A stretch of 43,317 bases of DNA from NCBI GenBank assembly GCA_025928545.1, contig JAICJH010000059.1, positions 1 through 43,317 on the forward strand, read 5' to 3'. A program made the position numbers and the translations under genes. The notes under the pieces are model-generated. The model was given only the letters and a program-made list of their open reading frames with translations. It ran no database searches and had not been told where the DNA came from. Numbering within the stretch: the first letter of the stretch is position 1; every line of letters begins with the position of its first letter. Below are positions 1-5,670 of this stretch, one piece after another. The DNA comes from Bryobacteraceae bacterium. Lineage in GTDB: Bacteria; Acidobacteriota; Terriglobia; Bryobacterales; Bryobacteraceae.

Positions 1-1295
1 GAGGCAACTACACATTTTCGTCGCTGACAAACTTTCTGTCGGGCACTTACGGAAATGGTGGATTTGCTCAAACGTTTCAGGCCACGCAAGTTCAGCAAAC
101 GAACCCGAACCTGGGGATCTATGCGCAGGACCAATACAAGGTGAGTCGCAGCGTGACGCTGAACGTGGGTGTCCGTTACGATCTGGAATGGCTGCGCACG
201 ATTGTGGCGCAGAAGGACAACGTCTCGCCGCGGGCTGGTTTTGCGTGGACCCCCGGCGCCTCACAGCGGATGGTGGTGCGGGGCAGCTACGGATTGTTCT
301 ATGACCGGATTCCGCTGCGGCCGCTGGCGAACGCACTACTCTCGGCCGGGAATACTTCGAACCCCGCTGATCTGCAACAGCTGAGTATCGGCCTTTCGCC
401 TGGTCAGGCGGGGGCGCCGGTGTTTCCGAATATTCTGGGATCGCTGACGATTCCTCCGGGAGTGCTCTTCAATCTGACCACCATGGACCGTCATATGAAG
501 AACGCTTATTCCGAACAGGGCAGTTTTGAGGTTGAGCGGCAATTGGGCAGGAGCGCTGCATTCAGCATGGGCTACCAGCATGTACGGGGAGTGCATCTGA
601 TCGTTTCCGTCAACCAGAATGTTCCTGGGTGCGTGGCTGCGGGAACCAATAACGGATGCCGTCCGAATCCGAATTATGCGAACAACAACCAGTATTCGGC
701 GCTGGCGGATTCTCATTACGAGGGCGGGTACGTTTCGTTTGTGCAACGGCCGGCGGAGTGGGGCAATTACCGGATTTCCTATACGTATTCCAAAGCTCTG
801 GATAACGTGGGGGAGAACTTTTTCAGTTCGCCGGTCAATCCATTTAATATCTGGCAGGATTACGGCAGGTCGGATGACGACCAGCGCAGCCGACTGGCAT
901 TCGAGGGGACAGCCCGAATTCACGGATTTCAGCTCACGCCTTCTCTGACGGCTTATTCGGCGCTCCCGTTCAATGTGACATCGGGAGTTACGACCGTTCA
1001 GGGGACGACCGGGCGCCCGATTGTGAATGGAACTTTCATAGGGCGTAATACGGGGCAGAGCAGCGCTACGGTAAATCTGAATATGCGATTCAGCCGGATG
1101 TTCGAGATCGGCGAACGGGTTCACTTGCAGGCTATTGCAGAGGCGTTTAATCTTCTGAACCACACGAATGTGGTTTCTATGAACGGGAATTTCGGGTCGG
1201 GGGCTTATCCAACCGCGGGTTCGCCTGCGTTTGGGCAGATTACTGCAGTGAATGATCCACGAAATCTGCAATTCGGGCTGCGGTTGAGTTATTGA
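1..1295 (+). CDS. Oar-like TonB-dependent outer-membrane protein, C-terminal part (5' end outside window)
   Basis: The reading frame is open from base 3 to the TGA at 1293-1295 (430 codons seen), so the gene begins before the window. The visible part is the C-terminal beta-barrel of an Oar/TonB-dependent-receptor-like protein. It shows alternating barrel strands, the stretch GIYAQDQYKVSRSVTLNVGV near the left edge, then SYTYSKALDNVGENFF and AIAEAFNLLNHTNVVSMN, typical of acidobacterial Oar barrels. It ends in an outer-membrane C-terminus with a final aromatic residue (FGLRLSY). Proteins of this family sit in the outer membrane and probably import or bind large substrates; the substrate is unknown. 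The plug and carboxypeptidase-regulatory domains must lie upstream. It is a different gene from the full-length receptor at 24098-27715. A hairpin 74 nt after the stop may end its transcript. Confidence 0.85.
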   Translation, partial: GNYTFSSLTNFLSGTYGNGGFAQTFQATQVQQTNPNLGIYAQDQYKVSRSVTLNVGVRYDLEWLRTIVAQKDNVSPRAGFAWTPGASQRMVVRGSYGLFYDRIPLRPLANALLSAGNTSNPADLQQLSIGLSPGQAGAPVFPNILGSLTIPPGVLFNLTTMDRHMKNAYSEQGSFEVERQLGRSAAFSMGYQHVRGVHLIVSVNQNVPGCVAAGTNNGCRPNPNYANNNQYSALADSHYEGGYVSFVQRPAEWGNYRISYTYSKALDNVGENFFSSPVNPFNIWQDYGRSDDDQRSRLAFEGTARIHGFQLTPSLTAYSALPFNVTSGVTTVQGTTGRPIVNGTFIGRNTGQSSATVNLNMRFSRMFEIGERVHLQAIAEAFNLLNHTNVVSMNGNFGSGAYPTAGSPAFGQITAVNDPRNLQFGLRLSY

Positions 1296-1368
1296 GGGAT
1301 TCTGAAAGGCCAGGAACGGACGCGAAATTCCAACACGAGGAATTGTAGCTGAATCCCTGTTTTGGTAT

Positions 1369-1399
1369 CTATCGCGAGCCTGAATTGGACGCGCGATAG
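1369..1399 (+). repeat. Inverted repeat, 8-bp arms, possible terminator of the Oar gene
   Basis: CTATCGCG (1369-1376) pairs exactly with CGCGATAG (1392-1399) across a 15-nt loop. It lies 74 nt after the receptor stop codon. No T-run follows, so it is not a classical intrinsic terminator. Confidence 0.45.
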
Positions 1400-1550
1400 C
1401 CGATGGCGCCGATGTGTAGTTTCTAAGTGAGCGAATTGCGAAAAAGCGCAAGTCAAAATATCCGGGGCCTCCGTGCATCTACTGTGCCTCTGTTTCGCCA
1501 CGGGCCGCTCGTGAGCACGTCATCCCCAGGGTTTGAGAAATTCGAGCAGA

Positions 1551-1579
1551 CCTGGAGCATCCCTAACGTGGGCTCCAGG
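1551..1579 (+). repeat. Inverted repeat, 8-bp arms
   Basis: CCTGGAGC (1551-1558) pairs exactly with GCTCCAGG (1572-1579), loop 13 nt. It lies about 150 nt before the ABM-domain gene. Function unknown; it could be a leader-RNA structure. Confidence 0.45.
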
Positions 1580-1624
1580 AGCATTCGGCCCAGCCACTTG
1601 TATCACGTGCAGGTCTATTCGTCA

Positions 1625-1656
1625 AGGCTATTGTGCGAACAGGCTATTGTGCGAAC
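1625..1656 (+). repeat. Perfect 16-bp tandem duplication
   Basis: AGGCTATTGTGCGAAC occurs twice head to tail at 1625-1640 and 1641-1656, 75 nt upstream of the ABM-domain start. It may be a slippage product or a doubled regulatory site. Confidence 0.7.
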
Positions 1657-1730
1657 ATTCGGCGCCGGCCTCAGGTGCCCGGCGCGTCACCGGGGGGCCG
1701 CATGGTTTGATATCAGAACAGGAGTTACCT

Positions 1731-2027
1731 ATGTCACTCGATGTCTTTGTCCGCTTCGAACTCAAACCCGGCAGGAATGCCGAGTTTCTCGAAGAAGCCA
1801 TGCGGGTTGTGCCGCCGAGCCGCGCCGAACCCGGTTGCATCAGCATCAATCTATACGAGTCATTACGCGAACCTCATACCTACTTCATCCACTCGGAGTG
1901 GCGCGACGAACAGGCGTTCAACCTCCACGCCGAAATGCCGCACACAAAATATTTCCTCGGCCAACTCGAGCAACTCATGGCCAATCCGTTCGAGGCTGTC
2001 CGAACGAAAGAAATAGCCACGGAGTGA
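1731..2027 (+). CDS. Antibiotic biosynthesis monooxygenase (ABM) domain protein
   Basis: This is a 98-residue protein, normal length for a single ABM (dimeric ferredoxin-like) domain such as YgiN-type quinol monooxygenases. The pattern is clear: an N-terminal beta strand (SLDVFVRFELKPGR), a helix (EFLEEAMRVV), EPGCISINLYES, then HTYFIHSEWRDEQAFNLHAEMPHTKYF. The ExW and HxxxPHxxxF features are typical of the family. I chose the ATG at 1731 because CAGGAG (1719-1724) precedes it at a good distance and the domain begins there; an upstream in-frame start at 1533 would add an unrelated tail. Such enzymes oxidise small aromatic compounds or quinols without a cofactor; the substrate here cannot be read from sequence. 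It stands alone on its strand. Confidence 0.85.
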   Translation: MSLDVFVRFELKPGRNAEFLEEAMRVVPPSRAEPGCISINLYESLREPHTYFIHSEWRDEQAFNLHAEMPHTKYFLGQLEQLMANPFEAVRTKEIATE

Positions 2028-2204
2028 ATGAACATCCACTTACACCGAATTAGGCAAGCCGGCAGCTCGGACTGAGATGCAGCCAATTTTACGGTGAGGG
2101 GGCCGGGCCGAACGTGGAGGCGATTTTCTCACGCGTTTTCACCGCATCGTGAGCCTGGGCCACAGTACCTAAGTACTGAAAGCGGTCGGTTTGCGATTAT
2201 ATTG

Positions 2205-2234
2205 TTGCCCTCGGGGCAGGATTCCCAATATGAT
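2205..2234 (+). promoter_or_regulatory. Candidate promoter of the VPEID-CTERM/xrtE cassette
   Basis: TTGCCC (2205-2210) and TATGAT (2229-2234) are separated by 18 nt, each matching the sigma-70 consensus at 4-5 of 6 positions. Transcription would start near 2241, giving a leader of about 50 nt before the first small gene. A hairpin (CAGTAC/GTACTG, 2163-2178) lies just upstream. Inferred only from spacing and sequence. Confidence 0.35.
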
Positions 2235-2256
2235 ACCTGAACGGGCCCGTCTCGGC

Positions 2257-2644
2257 GGTCCGCGACGACTGGAAATATCCGGAGGCATCAAGATGAACAA
2301 AATTATCGGTTTGACCCTGCTCGGTATCGGAGTACAGAGCTTTTTGTCCGCAGTTGCCGTCTCTTCGCCTGAGATCGATCCATCGTCGGCGGTCAGCGCT
2401 ATCGCACTGCTCGCGGGCGCAGTGGTTGTCATTCGCGGACGCCGCAAGTAGGTCCGCGACTACTGAAAATATCCGGAGGCATGAAGATGAACAAAATTAT
2501 CAGTTTGACCCTGCTAGGTATCGGAGTACAGAGCTTTTTGTCCGCAGTTGCCGTCTCTTCGCCTGAGATCGATCCATCGTCGGCCGTCAGCGCGATCGCG
2601 CTGCTGGCGGGCGCAGTGGCTGTCATTCGGGGACGCCGCAAATA
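2257..2644 (+). repeat. 194-bp tandem duplication carrying two copies of a small exosortase substrate gene
   Basis: Unit 1 (2257-2450) and unit 2 (2451-2644) are adjacent direct repeats, both beginning GGTCCGCGAC. Each contains the same GGAGG ribosome-binding site seven bases before an ATG and one complete 52-codon gene. Because 194 is not a multiple of three, the copies lie in different frames but each is intact. There are nine differences within the coding part, seven of them silent. Confidence 0.9.
2293..2451 (+). CDS. Small VPEID-CTERM-type protein, copy 1
   Basis: This is a 52-residue protein. An N-terminal hydrophobic segment (residues about 4-22, IIGLTLLGIGVQSFLSAVA) looks like a signal peptide. 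Next come SSPEIDPSS (residues 24-32), a second hydrophobic segment (AVSAIALLAGAVVVI) and the basic tail RGRRK. Motif, membrane segment and positive tail are the layout of exosortase sorting signals, and PEID matches the VPEID-CTERM type with S in place of V. The start at 2293 has GGAGG (2281-2285) at seven bases; a longer in-frame start at 2191 lacks this. Almost nothing lies between signal peptide and sorting motif, so the processed product would be a very short peptide. The partner protease is encoded just downstream. The family pairing with exosortase E is known; the function of these minimal substrates is not known to me. Confidence 0.8.
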   Translation: MNKIIGLTLLGIGVQSFLSAVAVSSPEIDPSSAVSAIALLAGAVVVIRGRRK

Positions 2645-2645
2645 G
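2487..2645 (+). CDS. Small VPEID-CTERM-type protein, copy 2
   Basis: This second 52-residue copy differs from copy 1 at only two positions (Gly6 to Ser, and one Val to Ala in the C-terminal membrane segment). It keeps the PEID motif, both hydrophobic segments and the RGRRK tail. GGAGG (2475-2479) sits seven bases before ATG 2487; an ATG at 2481 is in frame but too close to that site. It ends 36 nt before the GTG start of the exosortase/protease, so the three genes probably form one transcript. Seven of nine nucleotide differences between the copies are silent, suggesting both are under selection for protein sequence. Mature function unknown. Confidence 0.8.
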   Translation: MNKIISLTLLGIGVQSFLSAVAVSSPEIDPSSAVSAIALLAGAVAVIRGRRK

Positions 2646-2681
2646 CTTTCGAGGAGATGGCGCTCTTCCGCCCGGCTTTCA

Positions 2682-4343
2682 GTGCCGCTCCTGATCACAC
2701 GTAGTTCGGTAACCAACGTCGAAGCACCGATCGCTTTCGCGGCGACATTGCGGAATCTCGTCCTTGTGCGTCGTTTTGCCGCGCTGGGAGTTCTGTTTGC
2801 GCTGGAACTCGCGGTCATCACCCTATATCTCGATAACGATCAACTGGCTGGCCGCGGCGGGCTGATCGCTTTCTGCCACGACTGGGGTCCGCTGATTCTG
2901 CGCGCCATCGTGGCCGCGGGCACTGTTTTTCTGACTTTTGCCTGCATCGCATATTCCGCGGAACTGGTGGCGATTTCCGAGGCCATGGCCGGGATGGCTA
3001 TCGATGGCCGCGCGCTGGGTGGCCACTTCGCGGCGCTGGCTTCTTTCGGGATTCTGTCGCAGGTTCTGTATCGATCCGTCTCGTCATGGCAGGAAGTGGC
3101 CGCGCTCGGCTGGCTGGTCTCCGGAGTCCTCGCAATCTGGTTTGGCGCGATCGCTTTTGTGGGCCTTCGGATCTGGCGGCGCATCTGGAGCAGTACCGGT
3201 TATTTGTGGCTGGGGGCGCTGGTGGCGGCTATGGCGGCGGCCTTTGGCGGAAATGCGCTGAGGCCGCTGTGGCCGCGCGCCACGGCTCTGACATTTTCCA
3301 TGGTGCAGGCTCTGTTGCGTCCATTCGGTGTCTTTTCCGTCAATCCGGCGAAGATGACGATCGGCGGTGCGCGGTTCGCGGTTGAGATCGCGCCGGCGTG
3401 TTCCGGACTCGAGGGCATCGGTCTGATTCTGGCGTTCACGATTGTGTGGTTGGTGCTGTTCCGGCGGGAGATTCGGTTTCCGCAGGCGCTGGTTCTGCTG
3501 CCGGCCGGGGTAGTGATTTTGTTCCTGCTCAACAGCGTGAGAATCGCGGCGCTGCTGCTGATCGGAAATGCGGGGTTTAAGCAGATTGCCGCCGGCGGCT
3601 TTCATTCCCAGGCGGGCTGGATCGCTTTCAACCTGGTGGCGCTGGGGACGTCCATTGCAGCGCGAAACAACCGGTGGATATCGACACGACCGACAGTGGC
3701 GGCTGCGACACCGACGGAGACCGAGAACTTGACGGCTCCGTGGGTGGTTCCTTTCGTCGCGATTCTGGCGCTGGGGATGATTTCACGCGCGCTGACGGGC
3801 AGTTTCGAGTGGCTCTATCCGCTGCGATTGGCGGGAGCGGCGAGCGCACTGTGGATATATCGGGATACGATCCGGTCGCTCGATTGGCAGGTCGACTGGC
3901 TCGGCATTGCGGGCGGTGTGGCGGTGTTCGGGATCTGGATTGCGCTGGATCGGCAGGGACGCACTTCCATGCCTCTCCCACTTCAGACAGCAGCGCCCGG
4001 TATGCAGCTGGGCTGGATTGCGTTGCGCGCAGTGGCCGCCACTATAACGGTTCCGCTGGCGGAAGAACTTGCCTTTCGCGGGTTTCTGTTGCGCCGGTTT
4101 ATTTCGCCGGAGTTTGAAACAGTTTCCTTCCGGCAATTCTCGTGGTTCGCGATGCTCGCGAGTTCCGTGCTGTTCGGCCTGCTGCACGGCCAGCGCTGGA
4201 TTGCCGGCTCGATCGCGGGAGCGATATTCGCATTGGTCATGCTGCGGCGCGGCCGTTTTGGAAACGCGGTGGTGGCGCACGCCGTGGCGAACGGGCTGCT
4301 GGCGCTAGACGTTCTCGTCTTCGGCCGCTGGGGACTCTGGTAA
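2682..4343 (+). CDS. xrtE: Exosortase E/CPBP-family protease fusion (VPEID-CTERM system)
   Basis: This is a 553-residue multi-spanning membrane protein with two catalytic modules. The N-terminal half is an exosortase: Cys240 in ACSGLEGIGL, Arg287 in LNSVRIAAL and His308 in GGFHSQAGW form the expected Cys/Arg/His triad. The C-terminal part is a CPBP (CAAX-protease-like) domain with EE461-462xxxR466 in AEELAFRG, F498xxxH502 in FGLLH and H533xxxN537 in HAVAN. This fusion is the known architecture of exosortase E/protease in VPEID-CTERM systems, and its candidate substrates lie immediately upstream. It should cleave and possibly transfer substrates at the outer face of the inner membrane. The GTG at 2682 lacks a clear ribosome-binding site, so the start is uncertain. 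Its last 39 nt overlap the 3' end of coxG on the other strand. No exopolysaccharide genes are nearby. Confidence 0.88.
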   Translation: MPLLITRSSVTNVEAPIAFAATLRNLVLVRRFAALGVLFALELAVITLYLDNDQLAGRGGLIAFCHDWGPLILRAIVAAGTVFLTFACIAYSAELVAISEAMAGMAIDGRALGGHFAALASFGILSQVLYRSVSSWQEVAALGWLVSGVLAIWFGAIAFVGLRIWRRIWSSTGYLWLGALVAAMAAAFGGNALRPLWPRATALTFSMVQALLRPFGVFSVNPAKMTIGGARFAVEIAPACSGLEGIGLILAFTIVWLVLFRREIRFPQALVLLPAGVVILFLLNSVRIAALLLIGNAGFKQIAAGGFHSQAGWIAFNLVALGTSIAARNNRWISTRPTVAAATPTETENLTAPWVVPFVAILALGMISRALTGSFEWLYPLRLAGAASALWIYRDTIRSLDWQVDWLGIAGGVAVFGIWIALDRQGRTSMPLPLQTAAPGMQLGWIALRAVAATITVPLAEELAFRGFLLRRFISPEFETVSFRQFSWFAMLASSVLFGLLHGQRWIAGSIAGAIFALVMLRRGRFGNAVVAHAVANGLLALDVLVFGRWGLW

Positions 4344-4808
4344 TTCGTCGTCCTGAGCATCTCCCTCACCGGCCTTCTTTCCTTCGGCGGCGAGCTTCTT
4401 AAAGAAGCGTTTGATCAGGAGTCGCGCGGTGGTATCGACCATCCGCTGTCCAACGGAGGCGATGTTGCCGCCGATCTGGGCTTCGCCGGAGTAAGCGATT
4501 TCGGTGCCGGTGTCGATTGCGGTCAGGGTCAGGACGCCGTCGCCTTTCACAAAACCGATTTTGCCGGAACCTTCGACCACCATGCGGAAACTGGTTGGGG
4601 GCAGGGGATCGAGCAGCCGGACCTGGCCTTCGAAGGCGCCGGAAAGGCTGGCGAGAATGACCTTGAGCTGTAGCTTGTACTCGGCCTCACCGGTGCGGGA
4701 GAGGCTCTGACAGCCGGGAATGGCCCGGGCCAGCACAGCGGGATCCTGCATCAGTTCATAGGTGCGTTCAATGGCGAAGGGGGACTGGGCAGCGCCTGCG
4801 ATCTTCAT
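4305..4808 (-). CDS. coxG: CoxG-like SRPBCC protein of the CO-dehydrogenase-type cluster
   Basis: This 167-residue protein has the SRPBCC/CoxG fold. It shows an N-terminal strand (MKIAGAAQSPFAIERTYELM), a helix with DPAVLARAIPGCQSL, central strands (YKLQLKVILASLSGAFEGQV, VEGSGKIGFVKGDG) and a long C-terminal helix (SVGQRMVDTTARLLIKRFFK). The family is associated with CO dehydrogenase and related molybdenum hydroxylases, probably in membrane attachment of the enzyme. The ATG at 4808 is chosen because the fold starts there and it lies 7 nt after the coxM stop; upstream in-frame sequence overlaps coxM. The acidic tail (EGDAQDDELPESPAAEDENV) is long, and its codons overlap the 3' end of xrtE by 39 nt in a convergent arrangement. 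Confidence 0.85.
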   Translation of the reverse strand: MKIAGAAQSPFAIERTYELMQDPAVLARAIPGCQSLSRTGEAEYKLQLKVILASLSGAFEGQVRLLDPLPPTSFRMVVEGSGKIGFVKGDGVLTLTAIDTGTEIAYSGEAQIGGNIASVGQRMVDTTARLLIKRFFKKLAAEGKKAGEGDAQDDELPESPAAEDENV

Positions 4809-4815
4809 GCCGCCA

Positions 4816-5670
4816 TCATACCGATCTCGAAAGCGCGGCGCGAATGGCGCGGGCGCCGTAGTTGGCTGCCAGGTGCAGGCGGAAGGCGGCGGAGGCATGC
4901 AGGTCGGCGCCGGCTTCGATGCCATCGCCGATCAGGGCCGCTGCTGCTGCTATTTCGGCGTCGGACCCCGCCTTGCCTTCGAGCGCCTTTTCGGCTTTGG
5001 CGGCACGATATGAATTCCCGCCGACGCCGGTGACGCCGAGACGGGCGAGGGCGATCTTGCCGGCTTCGCGGCGGATACGGGCGGCAATCCCGACGATTGC
5101 AAAGCCGCTGGCAGGCTGGAGGAATTTCTGGTAACTGGTGCCGGTGAGTCCGGCTTCGACGGGGACGACGATTTCAGTGACGAGTTCTTCGGGTTCGAGC
5201 GCGGTGGTGAAAGTGTCGACGAAGAAGTCGGCAGTGGAGACGGTGCGGGTGCCGGAGGAACTGGCGAGCACGATCTTCGCTTCGAGAGCCTGGAGGGCGG
5301 CGGGGTAATCCGCGGAGGGATCGGCGTGGGCGACGCTGCCGCCGATAGTGCCGCGATTGCGCACCTGGATATCGCCAATGGCTGCCGCGGTTTCGGCGAG
5401 CAAGGGACACTTGCCCATGAGGAGTGGCGAGATTTCGATATCGTAGTGGGTCGCGTTGGCGCCGATGTGGAGCTCACCGCTGGCTTCGCGGATGTAATTG
5501 AGCTCGGCGATTCGATTGAGATCGATCAGGTGCTCCGGGTTGGCGAGGCGAAGCTTCATCATCGGGATCAGGCTCATGCCGCCGGCAAGGGGCTTGCCGC
5601 CATCGCCGATCAGGGCCAGCGCTTCTTTGAGGGTGGTGGGCGCGGTGTATTCGAAAGATGCGGGAATCAT
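4816..5670 (-). CDS. coxM: CO-dehydrogenase-type FAD-binding medium subunit
   Basis: This 284-residue protein belongs to the FAD-binding subunit family of molybdenum hydroxylases. It begins MIPASFEYTAPTTLKEALAL. It carries the two FAD-contact regions, KPLAGGMSLIPMMKLR (about residues 26-41) and RNRGTIGGSVAHADPSADYP (about residues 103-122). The C-terminal CODH-flavoprotein domain begins around TSYQKFLQPASGFAIVG. It should pass electrons from the CoxS iron-sulfur clusters to a quinone or other acceptor. The start codon overlaps the coxL stop in TAATG, indicating translational coupling. Gene order S-L-M differs from the M-S-L order of classical form I cox operons and fits form II-like clusters. 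Confidence 0.92.
   Translation of the reverse strand: MIPASFEYTAPTTLKEALALIGDGGKPLAGGMSLIPMMKLRLANPEHLIDLNRIAELNYIREASGELHIGANATHYDIEISPLLMGKCPLLAETAAAIGDIQVRNRGTIGGSVAHADPSADYPAALQALEAKIVLASSSGTRTVSTADFFVDTFTTALEPEELVTEIVVPVEAGLTGTSYQKFLQPASGFAIVGIAARIRREAGKIALARLGVTGVGGNSYRAAKAEKALEGKAGSDAEIAAAAALIGDGIEAGADLHASAAFRLHLAANYGARAIRAALSRSV

Larger units (their letters stand above)
1296..1730. other. 435-nt intergenic region with two hairpins and a 16-bp tandem repeat
   Basis: I see no convincing gene here. The longer frames crossing it have no recognisable family features and run into the next gene in the wrong frame. It holds perfect inverted repeats at 1369-1399 and 1551-1579 and a perfect tandem duplication at 1625-1656, listed separately. 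The dense secondary structure could mean a structured untranslated region or a degraded mobile fragment; neither is proven. Confidence 0.6.

Noticed and set aside
336..1478. Long minus-strand ORF of 380 codons opposite the Oar gene
   Set aside because: It has no recognisable domain and lies antisense to a clear TonB-receptor barrel; it is a shadow frame of GC-rich coding DNA.
1427..2053. 208-codon plus-strand ORF overlapping the ABM gene
   Set aside because: Out of frame with the ABM protein, Arg/Thr-rich and without family features.
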